Shown here: piece by piece, positions 27,256 to 36,003 of the stretch
How the letters are laid out: each line of letters begins with the position of its first letter
Numbering within the stretch: the stretch's first letter is position 1
Assembly (NCBI GenBank): GCA_964650085.1
Contig: CAZYSE010000001.1
Span: 1-53,811 of the forward strand
Source: KLAP211 sp964650085
GTDB taxonomy: Bacteria > Patescibacteriota > Dojkabacteria > J137
Direction: 5' to 3'
Length of the DNA stretch: 53,811 nucleotides
The notes under the pieces: generated by a model
Databases searched by the model: none
Seen by the model: only the letters and a program-made list of their open reading frames with translations
What the model was told of the DNA's origin: nothing
Translations under genes and position numbers: made by a program

Positions 27256-27648
27256 CTATACTTCTAGTTTGAGCCACTGCGTCAGTAGTTCTTCTAATTC
27301 TGCTTTTTTACTTCTAACATCGTCTATTCCATCGAACGTAATTGTCCCTCGAATATCCGAGTTCCAGAATACAAAATCAGGAGCATTTTTGATTACCGGT
27401 TCGCCTTTTTTGTTTTCCTTTTTAGCAGTTCCCATGTGAATTACAATCTTAACTTTGCCTTCTTTGTTCATCAAGTTAAAAGTGATTCTATCAATTCCTT
27501 TGTAGTTGTAGTTGGGAGCGTTCCATTTAATATTTTCCTCAAGATCGATTCCTAAACCCAAAATTAACTTTCGTAGTTCATCAACTTGAGATCTTTTTTC
27601 TGGATCGAGATCGTTTAGGAATTCTACGATTGTTTTGTATTTGGTCAT
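27256..27648 (-). CDS. DUF1801 (YdhG-like) protein 1
   Basis: A 130-residue DUF1801 domain: TIVEFLNDLDPEKRSQVDELRKLI at the start (split here as a family pattern), then NIKWNAPNYNYKGIDRITF and VIHMGTAKK. B. subtilis members such as FrataxinYdhG have been called iron chaperones; whether that applies here is unknown. One of three DUF1801 paralogues in the operon, with low mutual identity. Separated from the metallopeptidase by 57 bp. Confidence 0.85.
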   Translation of the reverse strand: MTKYKTIVEFLNDLDPEKRSQVDELRKLILGLGIDLEENIKWNAPNYNYKGIDRITFNLMNKEGKVKIVIHMGTAKKENKKGEPVIKNAPDFVFWNSDIRGTITFDGIDDVRSKKAELEELLTQWLKLEV

Positions 27649-27654
27649 AAGGGT

Positions 27655-28017
27655 TTATTTAGATTTTTTACTGAGGGCTTTCTGTTTATTAAATAGAACT
27701 GCAGCGTGGAATAAATCTTTGAATGCATTCTCGTCGAGCTTGTCTTCTTCGCGAAGAACGATAGCGCGGTAAGTATTGATGAGTCCTTTGGGATCATGCC
27801 CCTTTAATTCTTGGCCTTTTGTGAATCCAAATCTTAAGTGTTGCTTGTATGTTTCTCCCGTACAAATCATTCCATCGTGGTACCAAACAAAAACTCCTTC
27901 AGGATTTGTTGCTGTTTTGTACTTTTTCTCTTCAACAACTTCGGGATCTACTTCTTTTATGAGTAAGCGAATCTTCGACATTGTTTTTTCACGCCAATCA
28001 TTGGGGTCTAGTTTCAT
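27655..28017 (-). CDS. DUF1801 protein 2
   Basis: A 120-residue DUF1801 variant with the subfamily pattern KIRLLIKEVDPEVVEEKKY, GVFVWYHDGMICTGETYK and LRFGFTKGQEL, ending in a Lys-rich tail. Six bp separate it from DUF1801 protein 1 and one bp from the OmdA-like gene, so the three are translated as a block. Confidence 0.85.
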   Translation of the reverse strand: MKLDPNDWREKTMSKIRLLIKEVDPEVVEEKKYKTATNPEGVFVWYHDGMICTGETYKQHLRFGFTKGQELKGHDPKGLINTYRAIVLREEDKLDENAFKDLFHAAVLFNKQKALSKKSK

Positions 28018-28018
28018 T

Positions 28019-28318
28019 TTATTTTGAACGCTTTTTAAGAATTCCCTGTATTGAAGGACTTATAGCTTTATCTTTTCGATGAATGCAACCAATCCAACAA
28101 CAAGGGCGACGCATTCCTTCTTTAAGTTCTTTTATAGTTCTGTCGACGTGCTCATCTCGTGTTTCTTGTCTTTTTACCGAAACTACCCAGCAAATCCATT
28201 CGTTACGAGCGAGTGGGGTTAAACCTTCCCATAGAGTAAGAGCTTTTTTGTCAGAAGCTAAAGCTTCCTTTAAATCATTTGGAATGTTGTGGGCTACACC
28301 GCTTGAGATTTTAGTCAT
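28019..28318 (-). CDS. OmdA/YdeI C-terminal-domain protein (99 aa)
   Basis: Stand-alone form of the OmdA domain found at the C-terminus of YdeI proteins: VAHNIPNDLKEALASDKKAL, WEGLTPLARNEWICWV and ETRDEHVDRTIKELKEGMRR followed by PCCWIGCIHR. The Cys-rich end (CCWxGCxH) could bind a metal. It is adjacent to DUF1801 protein 2, which is the partner domain in fused homologues, so the two probably act together. Confidence 0.88.
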   Translation of the reverse strand: MTKISSGVAHNIPNDLKEALASDKKALTLWEGLTPLARNEWICWVVSVKRQETRDEHVDRTIKELKEGMRRPCCWIGCIHRKDKAISPSIQGILKKRSK

Positions 28319-28360
28319 AATAATATTTTAACAGTTCTTGATTGAAACTCCAGTCCAATC

Positions 28361-28909
28361 CTACCAGCTGAAAGGAATCTCGACATTATCTTTACTAGCA
28401 AGAACAGCTTCTATAAATGGATCATTCTTGAAGTGAGAAACATTAGCATGCCCCATATTTGTTACTTCACCATTACTATTCTTAATAAAACGTTCGCCAA
28501 TTGATTCGTTTACAATTAGTCCGCATTTTCTGTAAAATTCCGAAAGCGTAGTCTTCTTCCCATGAAATCCAATACACGAAACCATATTATTCTTGAGAGC
28601 ATACTCAGACATCAGCGAAATAATCTTCTTTCCATAACCTTGGCCTTTAGTTCCACAGACTCCAATATCAGCCCTGCCCCAAACATCTTTAGAGTAGGGG
28701 ATACTACCTACCATAATTCCTGTTATGAATCTGTATCTACCAATTGCTACAAGACTATTTTTATCATGTAAAAAGAAGTGAATATCTTTTGGATGGAGAT
28801 TGGGACTAAATAAAATATCGATGTCTTTTTCAAATGTTATTTTCCAAGCGGAATTAAATGTCATTACATCTTTTTCAGAAATATTAGCTCCTTCAATAAT
28901 TTGAATCAT
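28361..28909 (-). CDS. GNAT family N-acetyltransferase
   Basis: A 182-residue protein with the acetyl-CoA-binding motif A IGVCGTKGQGYGKKIISLM (Q/RxxGxG/A pattern GQGYGK) and the downstream CIGFHGKKTTLSEFYRKCG strand-helix of GNAT enzymes. Substrate unknown. Five bp downstream of DUF1801 protein 3. Confidence 0.82.
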   Translation of the reverse strand: MIQIIEGANISEKDVMTFNSAWKITFEKDIDILFSPNLHPKDIHFFLHDKNSLVAIGRYRFITGIMVGSIPYSKDVWGRADIGVCGTKGQGYGKKIISLMSEYALKNNMVSCIGFHGKKTTLSEFYRKCGLIVNESIGERFIKNSNGEVTNMGHANVSHFKNDPFIEAVLASKDNVEIPFSW

Positions 28910-28914
28910 ATGAA

Positions 28915-29301
28915 TTACATCTTTTTCTTCATTACTTCTATGCTAGCCTTAACCAGTTTACCCACCAAACCAACAGGTAGTTCTTTATCTAAGGGAAAAC
29001 TAACAATAGATTTTGTTTTGAGATAGCTCTTAAGCTCAGTCGCATTATTTTCAATTACCGGAGGAATTACATGTAATCGCAGGTGGGTTTTGTTAACACT
29101 AAACCAAGCAAACATGCCGTTGTACTCATATCCTTCGTATGAGTATCCGGGAATTTGAAAATAGCTAGTAGTTTCGATAGCTCCAGGAGCTGCTTGTTGT
29201 ATGAGTGATCTTATTTGCTCAAGCTTTTTTTGAACTTCTTTTGGATGTGTTGAAATGTATTCATCTACACCACCGGGAACTATAGATTTTTTTGGTTTCA
29301 T
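28915..29301 (-). CDS. DUF1801 protein 3 (YdhG/iron-chaperone type)
   Basis: First gene of the minus-strand operon. The frame extends to a GTG at 29316 but the ATG at 29301 sits 6 nt after a TATAAT box and gives the usual family start (128 aa). Family features: VDEYISTHPKEVQKKLEQIR, APGAIETTSYFQIPGYSY and the C-terminal SIVSFPLDKELP. The likely transcript is leaderless. Confidence 0.87.
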   Translation of the reverse strand: MKPKKSIVPGGVDEYISTHPKEVQKKLEQIRSLIQQAAPGAIETTSYFQIPGYSYEGYEYNGMFAWFSVNKTHLRLHVIPPVIENNATELKSYLKTKSIVSFPLDKELPVGLVGKLVKASIEVMKKKM

Positions 29302-29307
29302 AACTTT

Positions 29308-29313
29308 ATTATA
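29308..29313 (-). promoter_or_regulatory. -10 box of the DUF1801/OmdA operon
   Basis: TATAAT on the minus strand ends 6 nt before the ATG at 29301, placing the predicted transcript start on the start codon. It would drive seven closely spaced genes down to 26037. Confidence 0.6.
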
Positions 29314-29447
29314 CACAAATCACATAAGGCCGGGCAAAGCCAGCCTTGGCTTATACTTTATGTTTTTAGTTTGAGCAATAGTGTGAGTAGTCAGGGCGAA
29401 TTTTTTCAACTATTGATAACGCAAAAACTGCTTTTGTTCATTAAGAA

Positions 29448-29532
29448 CGGAGAGGACAGGAGTCGAACCTGCGGTTCCTTGCGGAACACTCGTTTTCGAG
29501 ACGAGCACTTTAGACCACTCAGCCACCTCTCC
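29448..29532 (-). tRNA. tRNA-Ser(CGA)
   Basis: Full cloverleaf with acceptor stem GGAGAGG/CCTCTCC, a long variable arm typical of class II tRNA, T-loop GGTTCGACTCC, and anticodon loop CTCGAAA giving anticodon CGA (codon UCG). Discriminator base is G, as expected for serine. CCA is not encoded. Confidence 0.93.
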
Positions 29533-29539
29533 ATATAAT

Positions 29540-29613
29540 TACGCCAGAGAAGACTCGAACTTCCAACCTTCACTTCCGCAAAGTGATGCTCTATCCAATT
29601 GAGCTACTGGCGT
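29540..29613 (-). tRNA. tRNA-Arg(GCG)
   Basis: Full cloverleaf with acceptor stem ACGCCAG/CTGGCGT, T-loop AGTTCGAGTCT and anticodon stem TCACT/AGTGA around loop TTGCGGA, giving anticodon GCG (codons CGC/CGU). A20 in the D-loop and C35 agree with arginine identity. Most bacteria instead use ACG, deaminated to ICG. CCA is not encoded. Lies 7 bp from tRNA-Ser. Confidence 0.9.
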
Positions 29614-29650
29614 ATTTAAAAAACTTTGACTGTCTCGCTGGAACCCGATG

Positions 29651-29698
29651 GCGGGCAGGTATCCAATTAGCGAGCCTGCCCCGTATTTATTACGGGGG
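29651..29698. repeat. GCAGG...CCTGC and CCCCGTA/TACGGGG hairpins next to tRNA genes
   Basis: GGGCAGG pairs with CCTGCCC and is followed by CCCCGTA-TTTAT-TACGGGG (29679-29697), a perfect 7-bp hairpin. The words CCTGCCCCGTA recur in inverted orientation next to tRNA-Pro (43485-43527). Confidence 0.6.
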
Positions 29699-29766
29699 GT
29701 ACATCAGATAGTTGAGATTATACCACCGAAAGCCTTTCCAGCTAATAAGAGCGATTAAGCAAATAG

Positions 29767-30318
29767 CTAAGTCTGCATGTACTTTTCAATTTCAACATAC
29801 TCACCATTTATAACTCGAGAAATTATGTTGAATCCAACCTCATCTTTTGCACCGTAATCAATGTATTTAAGAAGAACCTCGAAGATTTCTTGATCCATCC
29901 CTTCTTCATCTATAATCAACGACACACGCCTTGTCACTTTGCTTTTTTCAATCGGCTGTTCTATATGCAGAATTACAACGCCATTTTTTACTGAAAACCA
30001 AAAGCAGTTAATTTCTTTCCACTTGTAGAGATTATTAAAAGCCCGGATTCCAATTGTAGTAATAGAATGCTCGACAATTGTTGGGGGAATGTATGCTTGA
30101 GCAAACCATAAAAACATGAAAGCAAGAATCGCAAGAATCATAATAAACTCTCCAAGAATAGTTAGAGCTAGGATGATCAGTACAAAGAACAAGCTGTATG
30201 ATAAATACCAGCTTCGATCTCTTTTCTCCCAATAACGATCAGGTGCAGACCAACTGTATATGTTTTTGAAAACAGCTTTGTCTTCATTTGCTAGAGTAGT
30301 GTGTAGTCCTGTATTCAT
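29767..30318 (-). CDS. Two-helix membrane protein (183 aa)
   Basis: N-terminal cytoplasmic part with WSAPDRYWEKRDRSWY, then two adjacent hydrophobic helices (about residues 42-75, LFFVLIILALTILGEF and MILAILAFMFLWFAQ), then a soluble C-terminal domain of about 100 residues with beta strands. This layout (Trp/Tyr start, two helices, PH-like domain) resembles small membrane proteins common in CPR genomes, some next to type IV secretion/pilus genes, but I cannot name the family with confidence. Confidence 0.7.
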   Translation of the reverse strand: MNTGLHTTLANEDKAVFKNIYSWSAPDRYWEKRDRSWYLSYSLFFVLIILALTILGEFIMILAILAFMFLWFAQAYIPPTIVEHSITTIGIRAFNNLYKWKEINCFWFSVKNGVVILHIEQPIEKSKVTRRVSLIIDEEGMDQEIFEVLLKYIDYGAKDEVGFNIISRVINGEYVEIEKYMQT

Positions 30319-30368
30319 AAAATAAGTATATCAATAACAATGTCCAATGACCAAATTCCAATATCCAA

Positions 30369-32249
30369 TTACTGTTCTATTGGAGGAACAGTTATTGGTG
30401 GTAGTTTTGTTTCGACTGGTGTCTGTAGGATTTGGGCAGGCTTCGCTACTTGCAAATTTGGAATCTTATAATCCGGAGTTCTTTTAAATTTGCTTATAAT
30501 AAACTTGAACACCCTAAAAACAATGGGGAAAACTAGTAGAAATAGTACAACTAGAATGATTGGATTAAGAATGTCTTTATTAGTCTCATAAAATGCTTTT
30601 AAATTTTGCAATCCATACTGGATCGTCATCTCTCTAGAGCGTGCTCCTGAAGAGCTCTCTGGATAAGTTTCCAGTAATTCAGCTTGTGAAGTTCCTGTGT
30701 GTTCGGCTTCTGAAGGGACAACTCTAAGTTGTCTTTCGTTCAAGTCTCCTAAGTTCCCAATATACGATACCTCAACTGGAGCAGGAGTATTAGGATTAGA
30801 ACTAGCAACATGAATGTAGAAATGGTTTAAGTCTCCTCCAATTAACTCTGGTGCACTTTCTCCCCATGTTGTATCAACGCTTACCCAACCAAGATCTGGA
30901 ATATAAACCTCAGCCCATTGGTGTTCGGAAGAATCTGCAGTATCAACCCCAGTATAGCCGTACCCAAATGCAGCTCTTGCAGGAATTCCTATCGAACGTA
31001 ACAGGGTAATATATAAATCAGAAAATTCCATGCAAACGGCAGCTCCACCTTGTAGAGTTTTTAATGCGCCTTGTCGTTCGTTGATTCCAAAACGTTTAAC
31101 ATTGCTATAGTCAATTTTGTCGATTACATATTCATAAAAACGTTCTGCGATAGAGTAGACAGAGGATTTTGTAACGTCCAAATCACCAAGCACAGTTAAG
31201 GCTGTACTACTAATTTCATGATGCTCAGATTCCCAGAAGTTTCCAGGTTGCGTATTAAGCTCAACAACGTCTTCTGGTATGTTGGTGAGTAGACCGGGAT
31301 ATTTTGTATAGTCAATATTTGTTTTAGTAAGTTTTGCAAAACCACTTATTCTAATTTCGCCCTCACTTGTTGCAGAAACAGTAAACTCTGCAATCATGTT
31401 TCCATTCTCATCTTCGTAAACAGCAGAAGGAGTTGGGCTTAACGATTTAAAAAACACTTCCTGCTTTATATTTCCACTCACAATATCTCGTGGAATAATC
31501 ATTTTGAATGAGTTAGTTCCAAAGATAAAATCGCTTGATTTTGAATATTGTTGAGTTATATCAAATTCATAAACCTGTTCACGACCAACTTCAATCCAAG
31601 CACTTCTGCCAACAAGATCTTCCTGCTTAAACCTCACATAAAAGTAAAGTTCGTCCTCGGTAATTTCTCCGTTCGGAATAGCAAAGCTTAATTCACCAAA
31701 AGTTTTAGGAATTTTTACTACTGTATTAACAATCTCTCTTTTATCGGCGTCGTTAAATACAAAACTTTCAGAAAATCCGGGAATGAAAATGTCTATCACT
31801 TTGCCACTTTTGTATACTAGTCCTTTGGATTTATATGCAACGTCAACAGTAAAAGGGTTATTGAAATCAACATTTCTATTAAAAGTCACTCTTAAATTGG
31901 GATTAGTTTCGGTTTCCTCAATCGTAAAACTAGTATAAGGAGCTCCGTTTGTGGTAACAGATAGGCTATTTAGGGTTTCTGGAACATTGCTTTGGGTTTC
32001 TTCGTCAGGTCGAATGTCTGCAAAAAGAGTAGTTAAGTCTTCGTTACCAGCTGAAATATATATGTCTGATTGATCAATTCTTAGAGAGCGTGTTTCATTT
32101 ATTTGTACATAATCGCCAATAAGCTCGTAGGTTCGTGTTATTTCTCGAGTGTATTTCTGGGCAAATACAGAAGTGCCTGCAAATAAGAAGATTCCTAGAA
32201 CAGGAATCGCAGCTGCCACAAATTTGTATTGGCTTACAGTGAATTTCAT
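30369..32249 (-). CDS. Secreted/membrane transglutaminase-like protein
   Basis: A 626-residue exported protein: N-terminal signal sequence (FVAAAIPVLGIFLFAGTSVFA), a beta-rich ectodomain, then a transglutaminase-like core with catalytic Cys406 (GGAAVCMEFSDLY), His443 (SSEHQWAEVYI) and Asp459 (SVDTTWGE), and near the C-terminus a single membrane helix (IILVVLFLLVFPIVF) with a short cytoplasmic tail. The triad is intact, so it could act as a protease, amidase or crosslinker on the cell surface. The stop codon lies in a TCCAATT-type oligo repeat. Confidence 0.9.
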   Translation of the reverse strand: MKFTVSQYKFVAAAIPVLGIFLFAGTSVFAQKYTREITRTYELIGDYVQINETRSLRIDQSDIYISAGNEDLTTLFADIRPDEETQSNVPETLNSLSVTTNGAPYTSFTIEETETNPNLRVTFNRNVDFNNPFTVDVAYKSKGLVYKSGKVIDIFIPGFSESFVFNDADKREIVNTVVKIPKTFGELSFAIPNGEITEDELYFYVRFKQEDLVGRSAWIEVGREQVYEFDITQQYSKSSDFIFGTNSFKMIIPRDIVSGNIKQEVFFKSLSPTPSAVYEDENGNMIAEFTVSATSEGEIRISGFAKLTKTNIDYTKYPGLLTNIPEDVVELNTQPGNFWESEHHEISSTALTVLGDLDVTKSSVYSIAERFYEYVIDKIDYSNVKRFGINERQGALKTLQGGAAVCMEFSDLYITLLRSIGIPARAAFGYGYTGVDTADSSEHQWAEVYIPDLGWVSVDTTWGESAPELIGGDLNHFYIHVASSNPNTPAPVEVSYIGNLGDLNERQLRVVPSEAEHTGTSQAELLETYPESSSGARSREMTIQYGLQNLKAFYETNKDILNPIILVVLFLLVFPIVFRVFKFIISKFKRTPDYKIPNLQVAKPAQILQTPVETKLPPITVPPIEQ

Positions 32250-32289
32250 CTGCGTAAATTATACAATTAATAGGATATAATACGAACAC

Positions 32290-32377
32290 GAAGATTGAAG
32301 ATTCGAGTTTCAAGATTCAAAAAGCTCAAAGCTCAAAGCTCAAAGCTCAAAGCTCAAAGCTCAAGGCTCAAGGCTCA
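32290..32377. repeat. AAGCTCA heptamer tandem array
   Basis: Six perfect tandem copies of AAGCTCA (32322-32363) are followed by two AGGCTCA copies (32364-32377) and preceded by looser AGATTCA-like units from 32290. It lies between the divergent transglutaminase and helicase genes, so it falls in the region expected to hold their promoters. Confidence 0.9.
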
Positions 32378-32409
32378 CAGCAATACTTAAACCTATAACC
32401 TAATACCCA

Positions 32410-34539
32410 ATGATTGATCTAGAAATTCTTAATCCACCACAAAAAGAGGCTGTTTTGCAGACACAAGGGCCTGTTCTTGTTCTTGCTGGTGCGGGTTCTG
32501 GCAAAACTAGAGTACTCACTTACAGAACTGCATTCATCCTAGGAACTGGACTAGCAGGTCCAGAGAACCTTTTAATCATGACTTTCACGAATAAAGCAGC
32601 GGAAGAGATGAAGCACAGGGTTGTCTCTATTCTTTCAGAAGATAAGGCCACAAGTGGGATTAGAAACATTCCGTGGATGGGAACTTTCCATTCAATTTGT
32701 GTAAAAATTCTCAAGAAGTATGGAAATGCTATCGGAATCGATAGAAACTTTGTAATTTATGACTCAGGAGATCAAACCGTTGCAATCAAACACGCAATGG
32801 ATAGAGCAAGAATTTCACAAAAGGATTTCAATCCAAATGCTATTCACAACTACATTTCGTCTGCAAAAAACGAATTAATATCAGCTTCTGATTATGAGGA
32901 AAGGGCACAAGGGTACTTTCAAAATGCAGTTGCAGCGGTGTACCCTCACTATCAAGCAATACTTTCCGAGAACAACGCTTTAGATTTCGACGACTTGCTT
33001 TTTAAAACAGTTCAACTTGTTCAGCAAAGCAAGGTTGTAAGAGAAGAGCTTCAAGAAACTTTCAGGTACATTTTAGTAGATGAGTATCAAGACACAAACC
33101 ACGCTCAATATGTTTTAATAAAATTCCTATCCGAAAAACACAGAAACATTTGTTGTGTTGGCGATGATGACCAAAGCATTTATTCATTCAGAGGTGCAAA
33201 CATTCGAAACATTCTGTCTTACGAAAAGGATTTCCCTGACGCGAAAATTATTAAACTAGAACAAAACTATCGTTCTACACAGACAATATTAGAAGCTTCT
33301 TATCAAGTCATCAGTAAGAATACCAAACGAAAAGACAAGAAGCTTTGGACCGAAAACGAAGGCGGCGAAAAAATTGGAGTTTATCAAGGTTTCGACGACG
33401 AGGACGAAAGTAGATGGATAGTATCTAAAGCCGAAGAATTTATGAACAAAGGGGTTTCGTTAAAAGAAATTGCCGTTTTATACAGAACAAACTCTCAATC
33501 TAGGTCACTTGAAGAAGCTTTCTTAAAAGCAGGGATTCCATACAAAATTGTTGGTGGAATTAGATTCTACGATCGTAAGGAAATTAAAGACATAGTCTCG
33601 TATCTTAGGGTCCTCTACAATCCAAAAGATTCGATTTCTTTTCAACGCGTAATTAATGTACCAAAAAGAGGAATTGGCGATAAAACTTCCGCAGATTTTG
33701 TAGAAGAAGCAAGGGGGCGAGGATATTCTCCAACTGAATATTTAGATGTTGCCGAAAAACTTAATCCAAAAATCAAGATCTTTGCAGATATTATTCAAGA
33801 TTTAAAAAGGAACTTGGACACAAGAAACATTGTCGATTTTATGACTTATCTACTCGACAGAACTAAGTATCTAGAGGAATTTAAAGATGGAACAATCGAA
33901 TCTGAAAGTAGAATAGAAAACATTCAGGAACTTGTAAACGTGGCTTCAAAATACGAAGATATGCAGACTCATGCAGCTTTAGAATCATTTTTGGAAGAAG
34001 TGGGATTGCTTGAAGGAAGTGGTAATTCTAAGGATGTAGTGGACTCTGTCACAATGATGACAATTCACGCAGCTAAAGGATTGGAATTCGAATTTGTGTT
34101 TGTATGCGGAATGGAAGAAAACTTATTTCCACACTCGAACTCATTAATGGATAGTTCCGAGATGGAAGAAGAGCGAAGATTAGCATATGTGGCTGTCACA
34201 AGAGCAAAGAATAAATTATTCCTGACCCATGCACAAAAGAGAAAGTACTTTGGGCAAACGCAAAGAAACATGAAGTCTAGATTTATTGGAGACATTTCTG
34301 CAGACTTGATTGAAGACCTTTCACCATCATATCTAACCAGTGCAGATGCTTGGAGTGATCGCGGATCAGAAGCACCGCCTGTACGAGCTAATTATGCAGT
34401 TGGTGACGAAGTAAAGCACGAGTATTTTGGAAAAGGAATTGTAGATTACATGGATGACGAAATTGTGATTGTTGATTTCGGAGGAGTTTACGGTAAAAAA
34501 GAGTTGATGATTGAATACGCTAAGCTGACGAAAGTTTGA
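32410..34539 (+). CDS. pcrA: UvrD/PcrA-type ATP-dependent DNA helicase
   Basis: A 709-residue superfamily 1A 3'-5' helicase of DNA repair and replication restart. Motifs in order: LAGAGSGKTRVLTYR (Walker A), TFTNKAAEEMK (Ia), LVDEYQDTNHAQY (II), VGDDDQSIYSFRGA (III), EQNYRSTQTIL (IV), TIHAAKGLEFEFVFV (V) and RRLAYVAVTRAK (VI). The C-terminus (KHEYFGKGIVDYMDDEIVIV) is the Tudor-like domain that contacts RNA polymerase in PcrA. Domain order and length favour PcrA/UvrD over Rep. Confidence 0.94.
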   Translation: MIDLEILNPPQKEAVLQTQGPVLVLAGAGSGKTRVLTYRTAFILGTGLAGPENLLIMTFTNKAAEEMKHRVVSILSEDKATSGIRNIPWMGTFHSICVKILKKYGNAIGIDRNFVIYDSGDQTVAIKHAMDRARISQKDFNPNAIHNYISSAKNELISASDYEERAQGYFQNAVAAVYPHYQAILSENNALDFDDLLFKTVQLVQQSKVVREELQETFRYILVDEYQDTNHAQYVLIKFLSEKHRNICCVGDDDQSIYSFRGANIRNILSYEKDFPDAKIIKLEQNYRSTQTILEASYQVISKNTKRKDKKLWTENEGGEKIGVYQGFDDEDESRWIVSKAEEFMNKGVSLKEIAVLYRTNSQSRSLEEAFLKAGIPYKIVGGIRFYDRKEIKDIVSYLRVLYNPKDSISFQRVINVPKRGIGDKTSADFVEEARGRGYSPTEYLDVAEKLNPKIKIFADIIQDLKRNLDTRNIVDFMTYLLDRTKYLEEFKDGTIESESRIENIQELVNVASKYEDMQTHAALESFLEEVGLLEGSGNSKDVVDSVTMMTIHAAKGLEFEFVFVCGMEENLFPHSNSLMDSSEMEEERRLAYVAVTRAKNKLFLTHAQKRKYFGQTQRNMKSRFIGDISADLIEDLSPSYLTSADAWSDRGSEAPPVRANYAVGDEVKHEYFGKGIVDYMDDEIVIVDFGGVYGKKELMIEYAKLTKV

Positions 34540-34710
34540 AGTTTTAAGCTAGAAGTTTGAAATTACTAACTTGAGCCCGAGCCAATAGCTTCGTTAATGC
34601 TTCTATCTTCAGACTTAGAGCTTCACCGCTCATATTCCTTATATAACTCCCGATTGGGCTTTACATTGTAACTGCTTAGGTGTAACATCATAAGTTTTGA
34701 CCAAAATTTT

Positions 34711-35076
34711 ATGAGTGATGGAATCCTTGGTGTAGGGTACGATTCTACAGATAAACTTATCTCGCCACAGTGCTTAGAGTTATGCCGCGCAATGGCTTTA
34801 AGCTTAGGTGTAAAAGGGTCGGAAGTAGATGAAAGTACTGTCCGAATAGATAGGAGATTTCATACAGTTTCCTTCTCGGTATGTCCACAAGATAATGATG
34901 ATCCGACAATTGCATCGTTAAGCATTTCTGCATACAAGAACGGCGACTGGCATATCTGTGTAAATGGTTCTCCAGTAGCAGAGGATACAGAAGCTTTTAG
35001 CTCTGTTCGTGTATCTCTCAACCGATTCTTTCGTACTAGTCGAATCAATTTGCTAAAATGGTTCTATGAGATTTGA
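34711..35076 (+). CDS. Hypothetical protein, 121 aa
   Basis: Unrecognised small protein. Its stop lies 11 bp inside trmD, so the two are coupled. It has a mixed alpha/beta look (VRIDRRFHTVSFSVCPQ, SLSISAYKNGDWHICV) and no membrane segment. Called on the strength of clean frame, ATG start and coupling to trmD. Confidence 0.65.
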   Translation: MSDGILGVGYDSTDKLISPQCLELCRAMALSLGVKGSEVDESTVRIDRRFHTVSFSVCPQDNDDPTIASLSISAYKNGDWHICVNGSPVAEDTEAFSSVRVSLNRFFRTSRINLLKWFYEI

Positions 35077-35755
35077 CATTTTAACGCTATTTCCAGAAGC
35101 ATTTTCGTATTTGAGCGAAAGCATAATTAAGCGCGCGAAAGAAAGCGGAGCTGTAGAGATTAACATCTATAATATTCGTGATTGGGCGATCGACAAGCAC
35201 AAAACGGCAGATGATAGACCTTTCGGGGGTGGGCCAGGAATGCTTATGAAGTTTGAGCCAATTTATCGAACTTTGAAATCTATCGGAGTTTATCCCCTGC
35301 GAGAAGAATCAACAAAAGTCATTTTTACATCGCCCAAGGGTAAGAAGTGGACTCAATCACTAGCCAAGGAGTATTCGTCTAAAATAGATAGAGTAGTGGT
35401 GATTTGCGGGCATTATGAAGGTGTTGACCAACGAGTAATTGATGAATTAGTAGACGAAGAAATAAGTATTGGAGATTTTGTTCTCTCTGGCGGAGAACTT
35501 CCTGCACAAATTATCTTGGATTCTATTGTTAGATTGTTACCAGGAGTTTTAGGAAATGATCAATCGCCAATCAAAGAAACTGAATTTATAGATGGAGAAA
35601 CCATCCCAGAAGCTCCTCAATACACACGGCCTGAGGTTTATACAACTGAAGAAGGAAAGGAGCTGAGAGTTCCTGAGATACTTTTAAGTGGCAATCATGC
35701 CGAAATAGAGAAGTGGAAGCAAATAGAAAGTGAAAAGCTAAAAGCCACAAGCTAA
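35066..35755 (+). CDS. trmD: tRNA (guanine37-N1)-methyltransferase TrmD
   Basis: A 229-residue SPOUT-class (trefoil-knot) methyltransferase that makes m1G37 in tRNAs reading CNN/GGG-type codons, preventing frameshifts. Signatures: MRFDILTLFPEAF, DRPFGGGPGMLMK, ICGHYEGVDQRV and SIGDFVLSGGELP. Usual partners rpsP, rimM and rplS are not adjacent here. The C-terminal SEKLKATS is encoded by an AAAAGCTAAAAGCC-type repeat that continues past the stop. Confidence 0.96.
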   Translation: MRFDILTLFPEAFSYLSESIIKRAKESGAVEINIYNIRDWAIDKHKTADDRPFGGGPGMLMKFEPIYRTLKSIGVYPLREESTKVIFTSPKGKKWTQSLAKEYSSKIDRVVVICGHYEGVDQRVIDELVDEEISIGDFVLSGGELPAQIILDSIVRLLPGVLGNDQSPIKETEFIDGETIPEAPQYTRPEVYTTEEGKELRVPEILLSGNHAEIEKWKQIESEKLKATS

Positions 35756-35932
35756 AAATCAAACCCGCTCTTACCCCATCACCTTATCAGAGAATTCCCG
35801 AAGAAAATCGGGATCAACCACCTATACCATGAACGTAGATACCGGTTTTCGCCGGCAATTCCCCTCACAGGTACAGGCAATTGCAGCCTAGAAAATGTTA
35901 ACCACATTTCTGCTGTGCTTGTTACGAAAAAG

Positions 35933-35958
35933 AATGTTACGTAAATTTACGTAACATT
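35933..35958. promoter_or_regulatory. Perfect 26-bp palindrome
   Basis: The half-site AATGTTACGTAAA is followed directly by its exact reverse complement (centre TAAATTTA). It lies between the convergent trmD and 656-aa genes. It could be a protein-binding operator or a loopless cruciform; no T-run marks it as a terminator. The rest of the 248-bp gap shows imperfect GATACCGG/CCGGCAAT-like hairpins only. Confidence 0.55.
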
Positions 35959-36003
35959 TGAGTGTAAATGAGGAGAAGTTTTATTGGAAATGAGAACTAA
36001 TTA

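Noticed and set aside
32322..32377. CRISPR array
   Set aside because: Repeat units are 7 bp with no spacers and no cas genes nearby; it is a simple tandem array.
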